Source: Acanthornis magna (Eukaryota > Chordata > Aves > Passeriformes > Acanthizidae). From it: a stretch of DNA of 64,000 bases. The stretch covers positions 4,139,001-4,203,000 of the forward strand of contig JAWUZG010000173.1 of assembly GCA_036785705.1 (NCBI GenBank), in the 5' to 3' direction. Positions within the stretch are counted from its first letter, which is position 1. Each line of letters begins with the position of its first letter. Below the pieces are notes generated by a model. The model was not told the origin of the DNA. It did no database searches and was given only the letters and a program-made list of their open reading frames with translations. A program made the position numbers and the translations under genes. Shown piece after piece: positions 1 to 10,700 of this stretch.

Positions 1-60
1 GATACATATACAAAATCAGAGAAACTGACATTTGGGGTTTAACTTTTATATTTTTTATTT

Positions 61-82
61 TTATTTCTCTTCCTTTCTTTCT

Positions 83-116
<34 letters not shown>

Positions 117-336
117 TTCTCTTTCTCTCTTTCTTTCTATCTCTCTCTCTCTCTTTCTCTTTCTCTTTTTTCTCTTTCTCTTTCTCTCTCTTTTTCTCTT
201 TCTCTTTCTCTCTTTCTCTCTTTCTTTCTCTCTTTCTCTCTTTCTTTCTGTCTTTCTCTCTCTCTTTCTCTCATTCTTTCTCTCTCTTTTTCTCTTTCCC
301 TTTCTCTCTTTATCTCTTTCTCTCTCTTTTTCTCTT

Positions 337-367
<31 letters not shown>

Positions 368-538
368 CTTTCCCTCACTCTTTTACTTCCTCTTTCTTTC
401 TCTCTTTCTTTCTCTCTCTTCTCTTTTTCTCTTTCTTTCTCTCTCTCTTCCTCCCTTTCTCCCTTTCTTTCACTCTTTCTTTCCTTCTTTCTTTCCTTCT
501 CTTTCTCTCTTTTTCTCAGTGTCGCCCTCTTTCTCTCT
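61..538 (+). repeat. Long C/T-only (homopyrimidine) simple tract
   Basis: About 480 bases made almost only of C and T, mixing CTTT, CCTT, CTCT and TTTTCT units with very few interruptions. The reverse strand is a purine tract. Such tracts can adopt triplex structures; that is general knowledge and is not shown here. Long open frames on both strands (poly-Ser/Phe/Leu forward, Glu/Arg/Lys reverse) result from the base composition and are not genes. Confidence 0.95.
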
Positions 539-1059
539 TCCTCTCTGCTCACGAATAAATCTGAACAGAGAGATGCATCCCACAGAGACCGTCTGTAATA
601 GATGAAAGGAGCACAAACCTTGAGGGAGGACTGTGGGCTCTCTCACACATGCTGCATTAAAGACCAGTCAGAAATGCTGCTTAATGGCCTAGGGTGCTGG
701 TTTCACCCGTATTTTTACTTGCTTTTGACAAAACATTAAAGCAGAGACATGAAGGTTGTAGGGTGAATTCTGCTCTTTGACTAAGGAGGTGTAAATTCAT
801 TGACTGCCAACCTATTTCTCCTGCTTCAGACCATTATAATTAAGAGCAAAAGAGAATCACAGAGATTTATATTCAGAAGGGAGGTGGCCTTTTTTAGCAC
901 TTATATTCTGAGGGGGAGATTTCTGTGGTAATGGGAGACATGAGGCATTCCGCTCTCACTGACCTTCGCTAGAAGTTGGGTATCCAGTCATTCTTTTTGC
1001 ATTTGAACCTCTCCCTTCCCCCAAGGTGATTGATGGCTATCTGGATAATGAAATTCATG
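539..1059. other. Unique non-coding sequence with a possible old repeat scrap
   Basis: No gene or clear element is seen. A short part near 761-810 (GAATTCTGCTCT followed by GGTGTAAATTCATTGACT) resembles a diverged, palindromic amniote repeat that often carries 'gaattctgctct' and 'gtgtaaatccattgact'. This is a recollection of a pattern and I cannot name the family with confidence. Confidence 0.25.
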
Positions 1060-1160
1060 CCTGAATTTCTGACTCTGCCACGGACTTGTTGTGTGACCTT
1101 CATCAAGTCACTTCAACTCTGCAACCTTTTCTGCTCTGCAAAATGGAGGTGGCCTGTCTT
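1060..1160 (+). mobile_element. MIR/CORE-SINE-like remnant
   Basis: The stretch reads in order CTCTGCCAC, TTGTTGTGTGACCTT, CAAGTCACTT, CAACTCTG and CTGCAAAATGGAGGTGG. This is the order of the central MIR/CORE domain (…ctctgccact…tgctgtgtgacctt…caagtcactt…ctctg…ctgtaaaatggg). About 90 bases remain, with several substitutions and small indels, as expected for an element inserted before the amniote radiation. The tRNA-like head is not recognisable. Assignment rests on remembered consensus. Confidence 0.6.
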
Positions 1161-1382
1161 GATATTGACCAGAATTACCCCTGGACAGTGCTGTCAAGCA
1201 GTAGTTCCTATGTCAAACAATAGTTCTTCACTGGTTTCACTGGGACACAACTTTCTACAGGCACTGCATGTGGCCAGGCATGGGTGGATGTCCATGTCCA
1301 CTCTGGCTGCCTCTCTCTCTGGTGCTTCTAGGCTTGATTATTTCCAGGACTGTGGAAATGCTCCAACTCCTTAATTTTATGA

Positions 1383-1451
1383 CTTCTTATAAATATAAGA
1401 TAATAATAATGACGATGATAAAACATTATTAATAATATTTTTTTTATTATC

Positions 1452-1490
<39 letters not shown>
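1383..1490. repeat. AT-rich tract ending in (AT)15
   Basis: AT-rich sequence with ATA/ATT runs, ending in an uninterrupted AT dinucleotide array at 1461-1490. A T-run (1667-1683) and a C-run (1743-1753) lie a little downstream. Confidence 0.9.
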
Positions 1491-1492
<2 letters not shown>

Positions 1493-1499
1493 ATATGTT

Positions 1500-2754
1500 T
1501 ATCCAGAACATGAATGTTTAATCTAGAGGATGTGCATTTACAGCTGATATATTTACAACCCTCCCCTAAAAAGGCTGAAAGAGGTTCCAAGGGTGTGGTT
1601 ACCCTCCCTCAAAGAGTTAATTTTTCAGGCAATGCGGTTTGCAAGAATTCAGTTTTTGTAATTTTCTTTTTTTTTTTTTTTTTAATTTTTATTTTTGCCA
1701 GGCAGGATGTTTTCTCTCCTGCCTGCTTTCCTCCCCCATTCTCCCCCCCCCCCACTTCTCTTTCCTCCAAGCCTGACTCATATGGAGCCGAGAAAAGAGA
1801 CAGCTGGGAAGGATTTGAGCAGAGAGGTAGGATATGTATCTGAAAGCAATTTGAATAGTTTGTGAACCATGGTGTCCATTGGTTTGTAACACCTGGCTGT
1901 GTCAGCTGTGTCAGGTTATGTCATGTTGTGGAGCTCCGTTTGACTGATGCAGCTGGATGGGACCAGGCTCAAGCTGACACTGCAACAACCCAGGGACAAT
2001 GAAAAGACAATTTTCTGTGAGTGCGCCTGAAAAACCAGGGACTCTTTGCATATCCAAACCAGCTAAGATTTCTGGCTCGTCCTGAGCTCGGTGGGAAGCA
2101 GCAGCTTGCTGGCTGAGTCTGTGCACTCAGAGCTGGGTAGAGAAGGCATTGTCCAGCGCTATCCCTGATACAGAGCTGTGTTTTATCCCCTGCTCAGCAC
2201 CCTACACCTTCCTGAGCAGGTCTTGGGGCAGGGAATGACAGCCTTGCCCCGAGACAACAAGGCTGAATTCAAAGCAGCCTGCCTCTTTCTGCTGTAGGGG
2301 TATTTTTCAGCATTTGGCAGCTTATTTGAGAGGGAATTAAACTTCTGTACTGAAGCAGAGAATATGCCCCAATAGGCAGCACCAGAAAAAAAGTAAATAA
2401 ATGTGGGTGTCATCTGCTCCATATAGCAAACCCCATTTTCCTGAGGAGCTATGTTTCTAATAGAAAGGAATTCTCAATACCTTTTATTTACACTTGGGTA
2501 ACATCCAGTAGCCCCCATCATGTCATGAAAGGTTTAAACCTGATTTGAAGCCACCATTGTAGGAGCCGGGGTGTTTCTCTCTATGGGAAGTGATGTGTTT
2601 ACTGGTCTCAGACTCTGTAGAGTTTGCTGGAGATACTATTGCTTGTCAAAGAACAGACAGAGTGCTCTAAACATGTAATTTCCTATTTTGATATAATGTA
2701 AGGGGTGTTGAAAGAGAGATGAGAAACAGTTCGACAAAGCCCCTCTGCATAGCA
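1500..2754. other. Non-coding, no element recognised
   Basis: Apart from a T homopolymer at 1667-1683 and 11 C at 1743-1753, I see no repeat family, gene or conserved motif. Open frames here are at most about 110 codons, have no domain and partly run through the homopolymers. Confidence 0.6.
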
Positions 2755-2812
2755 ATGTCTCTATTTCCCCATCTGCAAAATGCCAAATGAATAGTATCAC
2801 CAGGATAAGAGG
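2755..2812 (+). mobile_element. Short MIR-like remnant
   Basis: ATTTCCCCATCTGCAAAATG followed by AATGAATAGTATCACC matches the MIR segment that reads 'gtttccccatctgtaaaatgggaataataatacc'. Only about 60 bases are convincing, with no flanking head or tail, so this could be a chance match to a short signature. Confidence 0.45.
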
Positions 2813-3684
2813 GAAAATTATCAAGTTCAGTCTCTTTGCCAGCAAGCCTGTCTCCACTAGTTTCAGTGAAATTATCCCTCTCTACAGCAAAGTAGCATGT
2901 AATTCAAACATACCCCCAAAGCGAGCACAGAATTGAGAAGCAGTAAATACCTCATAATAGAAACCTGCCATATATTTCTACAAAACAGGCTGCAGACTGG
3001 GCTGTCACTCATTTCCTCTTTAGATATACAACATACCTGGAAATGCACAAAAAAAAGGAAAGGCTTAGAGCACACTTCAGCTATTTATAGCTGCCTTTAA
3101 ATCCCTGGTCATTAGAGCATTGAGGGGAATGGAGGGAACAATAGTAAAATATTTTTGCAATCTAAATTTATATTTTAAGTGTGCTTTTTCCACAAGCAAA
3201 ATAAAATTATTTCCTCTTCCTCGACCATTAATGATAATTTTAATTGCATGACCCTAGCAGAAATGCAACTCTTCACAAAATAAGACCCACTAGAGTGAAG
3301 TAACTCATCTAAAATCAATATATCTACAGTTGTTAATATTCCGTAATTTGATATATATATGATATATATATTTGAGATATATACACCATTAGAGCTATGC
3401 TCCTTTTAAAAAGGAAAGAGTGTTTCCATTTTTAATACCTTTTGCCCATGCAGAGTCTCCAAGGATAAAGATTTTAGCATCTGTAGGTAAATCTGATTCC
3501 ATTATGATGTGCCCTTCAGTTCTGAGTCAATCTCCCTGATAATCTCTCTAAAGCTGCCAGTTCCTGTTTGCGAGGTAAAGCAAAGATGAGAGAATTCAGA
3601 CAGGCTGTGGATGGAGACACAACATAAAGAAACATTAAGAAGATGTTTTCTCTTGCCAGGATATGTCTGTGATTGAGCAAATTG

Positions 3685-3770
3685 GTTAAGCATGTGCTTA
3701 ACTTCAAATACATCAGATATCCTTCTGCACTTAACTATGCACCAGCTTAAAGTTAAGCACATTTTCAAGT
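3685..3770. repeat. Imperfect palindrome of an old TTAAGCACAT-type repeat
   Basis: The arm at 3692-3707 (ATGTGCTTAACTTCAA) pairs with the arm at 3747-3762 (TTAAAGTTAAGCACAT) at 15 of 16 positions, with a 39-base loop. This 'aagcatgtgcttaactttaa' palindrome is typical of an old interspersed repeat found in birds, turtles and crocodilians. I recognise the pattern but not a family name. Confidence 0.5.
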
Positions 3771-4151
3771 GTCTCTGTGAAAGGTACATGAAAGGGGAGG
3801 AGCAGCACTAATGTCTGGTTGAGACAGACATTTCTAATAAGCCATTAGATCTCAACTAGCACTGGAAACTTTTTCCTTCCTGTGAAGCTTAAGGATTTAT
3901 GTGAAGATTTTTTTTTCTTAGTAATTAATTCGGACCCCAACAGCGTGAAGATGGAAAGAAAAGGACCCTATTAAGACTTGATATTAAGTTAATAGCAGGT
4001 GACAGTGACTTCATCAAAAGCCCTATGCAAAACATCAAGTAGATGGAAATTTCAGTTCTGGTACATTACTCAGCTGAGTATCATCAGACCTGCTTATCAG
4101 GGTCACAAAGATTATTTGTACATTATAAAAAGGATCTGTCCATCAAAGTCA

Positions 4152-4154
<3 letters not shown>

Positions 4155-4195
<41 letters not shown>
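4155..4195 (+). repeat. Poly-A run of 41
   Basis: Uninterrupted A homopolymer. There is no AATAAA just upstream, no recognisable retroposed gene body and no clear flanking target duplication, so I do not call a processed pseudogene. Confidence 0.95.
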
Positions 4196-4198
<3 letters not shown>

Positions 4199-4787
4199 AT
4201 GCTGTTTCCATTTCAGATTCATGCAATCAGACCCAACTAGGAGATGATCAAACCAAACCAGGGGATGTTTTCCTAATCCCACTAATGAAAGTAACCTTCC
4301 TCTCAGGGTTCACATCCATTAAAGGATGCCTCTTGGGTGTGGGGTTCAGATACTGAACACTGAGCATCTTGTCTGCTTGTGTATGTTTGCAGTAAAGTAA
4401 AACTGAGCAGCTGGGAAAAAGCATTGCCAAGTATCCTAAGAAGAAATATAAAGGGCTCAAGCAGATATCAAAAACAGAAAGGAAATTTGTCTTTGACAAA
4501 TTTAATCTTTACAAGTGACTGGTAAAGGTAATGACTTAGAATTAAAAACTCTGACTGCTTTTCATTCCCTATATGTAAAGAGGACACCTTAATGTTGTTA
4601 GTCATAACTGACGATACTTTAGGGACTGTATTTGATAATTTCAAGCTGCTTTTCAAACTGAACTCTTCTGCAGTGAGTCCTTGTGGCTTCAGTGTGATGT
4701 GCTTCTGCCCTTTCTGCTCCCTGGGGATGGACACAGAGACCCAGCTCAGCACCCCTCTCTCCTCCCTGCCCCTTTAGTTTGAGACAA

Positions 4788-5180
4788 AGGAGCCGTGAAC
4801 ACAGGCTGAGAGCAGGAGAGCTCAGCCTGGAGAAGGATAGGCTCCAGGGGAACCTCCCTGTACCCTCCTGGACCTTATGAAAAACAAGGAAAGAGACTTC
4901 TTATGCATGAAAATAGTGATAGGACTAGGGGGCATGGTTTAAATCTGAAATAGGGGAGATTTGAATTAGACATTAGGAAGAAATTATTGTCTGTGAGGGT
5001 CATGAGGCCCTGGCACAGGTTGCCCAGAGAAGCAGTGGCTGCCCCATCTCTGGAAGGGTTCAAGGCCAGGTTGGATGTGGCCCTAACCAGCCTGGTCTAC
5101 TGGAAGATGCTCCTGCCAGTGGCACGGAGTTGGAACTAAATGATCTTTGAAGCTCTTTCCAACCCAGGCCATTCTATGAC
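4788..5180 (+). mobile_element. CR1 LINE, 5'-truncated 3' end
   Basis: About 390 bases follow the avian CR1 3' region: GCTGAGAGCAGGAGAGCTCA then CCTGGAGAAGGATAGGCTCC, then GAAGAAATTATTGTCTGTGA, CACAGGTTGCCCAGAGAAGC, TCAAGGCCAGGTTGGATG, a GGAACTAAATGATC block and the terminal TTCCAACCCAGGCCATTCTA plus TGAC. It lacks the endonuclease and reverse transcriptase parts, as most genomic CR1 copies do. Moderate divergence suggests middle age. Confidence 0.93.
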
Positions 5181-5189
5181 ATATCAAAG

Positions 5190-7370
5190 CATTTTGTTGT
5201 GTAGACACATGCATCCATCTGAGAAATTTTGGATTGAGTGTACCAAACAAGAAGGGCACCCAACTTTAGGAAAGTTTTCACCTTAAGGCACTGAATCAGT
5301 CAAGCATCATATTTTGGAAAATTTTACCTTTTGCTATTTTTTTTTTCCTTTTTGTCCCACGCAACTCACTTATTTTCTTCCTACAGAACCTGTAGCGATT
5401 TTCTGTCCTTTTTTTTTTTTATTATTTTCTGATTTCAAAAACAATTAAGCATTTTTAAAAACATTAAAAACATTTAAAAACATTATTGGGGAAGAATGGG
5501 CCTCATCTGTGTTTATGTGCCCCTTCACGCCACAAGATCCAGTTCATTTACCTGGAGCCCTGGACATTCCCATGTTAGCTCTCTGTCTTGCTAGCTGTCG
5601 TTTGAGATAGCTCCACATATCATACCTGCTTTCAATTATTGCAAATTGACTACTGTTGAAAGGCATTGGGCTCCGTGGACTTCTGATATCTGCTAAGGTT
5701 GTTCCTGTGTTTTGACCTCTGTGTGTGCCATGTTGCAAAGTGAACTCAAAAAAATGTCTCAGGGCTCTTTTAAATACAGTATATCTTTATCTCTATCTTG
5801 CTTCTGCCCTTCTGTGTCACACAAAAGCCAATAGGACAGTTCTGATTAATACAGTAATTATGTGGTTATTAAAAACAGTAATCATCCAGGAATTATCCAG
5901 TGCTGTAAAAATCCCATAGACAGAAAATATATGAACATTTTTAAATTGAGCATTACAATTGTCTGCATATGCAAGAAGCAAAATGACACATAAAGAATTT
6001 TTAAGATCCCAAGGAAGTGCTCTGAACATGTTAAGAGAAAATAGTCTCCTCAATCAGGATGGAAGTTAGCACTGTGGAAGGAGACAGATCCTGATTCGTC
6101 CTTTTGAAAGATGTTAGTGTCTAAACAGTAGCTATTAATGAAGAGCACCAATTTATAGCACATGTGCTGGATAGACTTGCACAAAATTGGGGCCATCTGA
6201 GGAGTTTATTCATCCTTGCACAGCTCCTTCATTTCCAATTTCTGAGCCTGTTTTAATTTGTTATCAAAGTAATCGCTCGCTCCAGCTGGAGTCAGCAGTG
6301 TGTTTTGTTGTCTATGGGCCTGGCAGGCTGCTCACTTTGAATAGCATTCTGTAAAGATCACCTGTTCTGCATCTGTGATGGTTTTCCAGGTGCCAGGAGG
6401 TACTGTTTTGAGATGAGAAGCAGCAAAAGGAATATGCAGACAATGCGGTTCTGCAGCTTTTCAGATCTGCATGGGTTTCATCAGCCACGAGAAACAGACA
6501 GAGGGAAAAAGGAAACAACCATGGCAAGTTAAGAAACATAACAATGCAGAAAAATAATCTGGTTGCTCCTGAACAACAAGGTAATGTTAACTCAGCCATT
6601 TCTTAGATAGCCTGGGTTTTGAAAGGATTAACATGATCTCTATTGCCATATATTTAAATATGTATGAATTTCGCACACTACTGCATAATTATAGATATTT
6701 GCATGCATGAAATACCTGTGCAAAACAACCTGTTTACTAGTTAGTTTTGAATTTAATTTAGGTCTAGCACAACTTCAATTATAGATCATTGGAGTGAGAG
6801 TCTACAAATAGCTTCAAAATAGAGAAAATGAATATTGCGCACAGTCGTGCAATGCTAGACCCCAAAAGCTACCCCATGGAGGACTCCAGATTAAAAATTG
6901 TCATCTCCTTCAACCTGAGGCAGAGAATGACTCCCAGTCCTTAAGGGAGGATGATGGCACTCCCTGTCCAAAGTAGGGAGCTTATTGACAGTGATCTGGG
7001 TGCCATTTTGGAGGGGGAGAAGTTCTTAAAACACAGTTTATCTGCATGGTGCTCTGCCACGAGCCCAGAGGAGGCTCTGCAGAAACCATCACTGAGGCAG
7101 CAGCAGACGAAAGGAGGGAAGCCAAGCTCCAGAGCCACTGGGCTGGCTCAGGAACTGCAACGGAGGGTTTAAGTGGGAGAAAACCAGTCTGAGGCAGTGG
7201 TTTTGGCAAATCAAATCAGCAGCTCTGAGCCAGGAGGTCCAGACCAGCTCCAGGTACCCCACACAGCAGGTACAGGAGTTTAGCTTCTTTTCAGTTTGTA
7301 GAATGTACAACTATCTCTGAAAACAGTGACATGGCTTGGACCTTTGGGAGACAGCGATGCCAATCAGTTG
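5190..7370. other. Non-coding, no element recognised
   Basis: No gene or interspersed repeat that I can support. It holds T-runs near 5338-5350 and 5408-5420 and a small tandem of TTAAAAACA-like units at about 5453-5485. A stretch at 6900-7180 has slightly higher GC and overlapping open frames of 65-75 codons on both strands, without domains or codon evidence. Confidence 0.6.
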
Positions 7371-7560
7371 GGGTCCTAGACTTGTACAATCAGAGAACTG
7401 TGCAGGTTGGAAAAGACCACAAAGTTCATCAATTTCCACCTTTAACCCAGTACTGCCAAGCCCACCACTACCCCAGGTGCCACACACACAGACCTTTGGA
7501 GCACTTCCAGGGGTGGTGACTCCATGTGGCTGTGAGAACAGACCCCATCAGTCCTGAGCA
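7371..7560 (-). mobile_element. CR1 LINE fragment, reverse orientation
   Basis: Read on the minus strand this is a diverged CR1 3' end. On the plus strand it gives ACAATCAGAGAACTGTGCAG, GGTTGGAAAAGACCACAAAG, TTCATCAATTTCCACC and CTTCCAGGGGTGGTGACTCC. This matches the complement of CR1 ending in 'cagaatcatagaat'. A pentanucleotide array starts about 120 bases further on. Confidence 0.75.
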
Positions 7561-7683
7561 CAGTTCAGCTTCTGTGTCAAAGGTGCTTGAACCGACCTGG
7601 CACACGAATTCTGTAACTGCACAGTCACCATCCCTCAATCCCTTTGGTACAGCTGCCTGAAAACAATTTTGGGGAATATGAGA

Positions 7684-7790
7684 TATCCTATCCTATCCTA
7701 TCCTATCTTATCTTATCCTATCTATCCTATCCTATCCTATCCTATCCTATCCTATCCTATCCTATCCTATCCTATCCTATCCTATCCTAC
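7684..7790 (+). repeat. (CCTAT)n pentanucleotide microsatellite
   Basis: About 21 copies of CCTAT, with two CTTAT variants and one shortened unit near 7709-7730. The second half is perfect. It lies downstream of a CR1 piece. No coding role is seen. Confidence 0.97.
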
Positions 7791-7799
7791 CCCTCTTCA

Positions 7800-10700
7800 G
7801 CCCTGGAGTGAGTTTATTCACGACCTTGCGACACTAGCTTCTCATTAATTCTTGAAATTAAACAAAAAAGAAATCAACCAACCCAACAAAATGCTAGCCC
7901 TCTTTGTGTTTTTTTTTGTACAGTCCCGCAAGAGAGGATCTGGCCAGGAGATAAAAGCCACACAGGGCCTGTGACCTTGCTTCTGAGATGCCTTTGTACC
8001 TAACGAGCTAATGAAGAAGGCTGCTCAAGCCTGAGTCATTAAAACCTGAAAGAGTGGAAAAACAAATCTGGGTATGCTCCTGATGGCACAATGTCAGTTT
8101 TTCACAGTTGACCTGAGAAGATTAGTCAGGAATTGACCATGGCATCTACTCTTCCAGATGGTATGGGGTCCCAAAACATTATTGTGCTGGCAGCCATGTC
8201 TGTATCTCATAAAAAACAAAGATATTCAAAACCTGTTTCTAGGGAGGGGCAAAGGTAAGAAATAGTTTTTGAGCATCTGAGATAAAAATGCTGTGTAATA
8301 AACACAGTTCTAGGGCTAGCCTTCTTGCTTAGTCTGTTTTCAATTTTCAGACCCTACTCAAACCAGGGTACCCACAATACCTGGGCAGTGGAGGACTAGA
8401 AACAAAATGGAGCAAATGAGATACTTCTAGTTAAAATGAATCAGTCTTGCCCATAGTGCTGACCATTTATGCCAGTTTTGTTTTTTAACTAATTGCTCAC
8501 TGATTATTTCTCTTCTGAAATCCACAAGGCAAGAATTATACCAGTTTTGAAAATGACATCTCACAGAACAGGTTATTTCAGAAACTGGTCAGATGAAATT
8601 ATGGCTGGCAGATTCATAAGGTTTTACAAGATAAAAAAAAACCCAAAAATGATGTGTCGTACGTCATCTGAAGAAATCAATCTATATGAGGAAATCAAGT
8701 GGAGTGAGAGTGAGGACACCGAAAACGCAGTAACACTTTTATCTGTGATGAAGGTAATGGCTGAGTACTGCTTTGTAGGCATGTGATAAGTAGAAAAGAA
8801 AGATAAGTCTCAAACGGAAAAGCCACGAGTGAGTTTTCAGGTCTGTCCACACACCTGAAGATAAAGGTCAGAAGAGAGAACAGCTATCAGCTGGTACACA
8901 CCACAAACATTGTTTTTCTGTGTAAAGGTCTGCTGTATCAACTCTCAGACACCTCCTTAAGGGATTATTTCTTCTGTTTCTTTTTCCAACCTACCATTTA
9001 AGATGACATCATTTTTTTTTTCAAGAGAAGAGCTGCACAATCAGCATGCTGGTCTTTTCAGGGTTTTCTTAACTTTCTCATTGCTCATCCTGTGTATCTT
9101 TCAGCAAAGCCTCCTTTCCCACCCTCGCTTCTGTGACTGCACCAGTGGGATCTGTCCTCCACCCTTTCTTCCTTTCCTGCTATAATCTCCTTTGGAAAAC
9201 AGAAATTGAAGTCTCTTCTCTGCGCTGAGAGATCATAGCCCTTCCTCCCCCTCCCATCGCTAGACCCAGCTCAGATTAGAGCATTCCGGACAGAGGTAAA
9301 GCTGTGAAATAGTAGAAAATAATTTGTAATACTAACAAAGACTATTTTCCTTCTACTTTGACATGAGACTCCAATATGTCCAAAACATTCTTGAATGCTG
9401 TAGCATAAACAAAACTTAAAATTTTCCCCAAAGTCTCTTTTCCCTTCAGCTTCCCAGTTCACTATTGTCTGACATAGAGTACATAGAAAGAGGGCTGCTC
9501 TCTTCCCTTTCCAAAAAAGATTAAAGAGGAGAAAAAGCAGAAAAAAAGAATTAATGGAGATATTTTAGGCTTTTTTTAATTTTTATTTTTTAGTCAAAAT
9601 AAATTTTCCCATTTTGAAATTGGCCTTGCTATTGAAATTCAGAAATCGCTCATTTTAGAAGCACTGCAATTCTTAAATTTAATAAGACAAAATGCCTCGT
9701 TTCAAGAATAGCAAAGTCTGGTACATGATATAAGACACATTACATGGAAAACAATAATACAATTAAAGCAATGTGTAATTCTAAAGAAGAATAAATGAAA
9801 TATATAAAAGAAGCATTTTGTTTCAGCACCTGCCTTTTGAGAATGTTGCAGTTTTAACACTTTCCCAAAACACTCTGATTCAAATGCAACTGTTTTTTTC
9901 TGATAAGAAATAATTCTGTTGAAAATGTCTTGCCCAGCTTCTGTCTGCAGTATAAAATCTCCGAGATAATCCATACACTTGTTGGCAACTATATCTGAAG
10001 TAGGAAGAAATGACCAGGCATTGAGGCTGAAGTGCTGCTACCACCAGAAATAATTTTTCCAGGTTAAATTTGAGACACATTGAGAGGATAGCATGGCAGA
10101 ACCTGGCAGTATTTTCATCCATACTGTGCGAGTTCTGTAGTTTGATAGAAGACTTCAATTTCCAAGGCTGTCATTTCAGCACCATTCATGAGTATCAGAT
10201 TCATTAAAGTATTTTAAAAGGTACCACGAGTGTCTCTGAACACAATCCAGTGAAGAGCAGCAAAGACATGCTTTGGTGAATTTGGCCAGGCATCATGATA
10301 TGTTGGTAGCATATTTAGTCAGAAGCAGAAAATCGACTTCATTCCCCTTGAAGTAAACACACACCACGTATGCTGCTGATTGAAGCAAATTAAAGTCCTA
10401 ATAGTGCCTGTAGGGTGGGCTTGTGAACTTGTAACCTTGTTGTTTATTTATCCATCTCATACCACTTTCAATTTCTATCTACTCTTTTATTTTCAGGGAG
10501 TTTTACTCATCTTCCTCCTTCCTACTCCTCTTGCTGGGAGGCATCATTTTTCCCACTCTTGATGTGTTTATTCTCCAATTTGGTTAGAAATTGTTTCTCT
10601 ATTTTTCTATATGGAGTTGTGTACTTTTTTAGCACGTAAAATTAATTAAATCTAGAATGAAAACCTTTTTTTTTTTATCCCAACCTGATCTTCAGCTTTA

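Noticed and set aside
32..598. 188-codon open frame, Ser/Phe/Leu-rich
   Set aside because: Lies over the C/T tract; the residues simply reflect CTT/TCT/TTT repeats.
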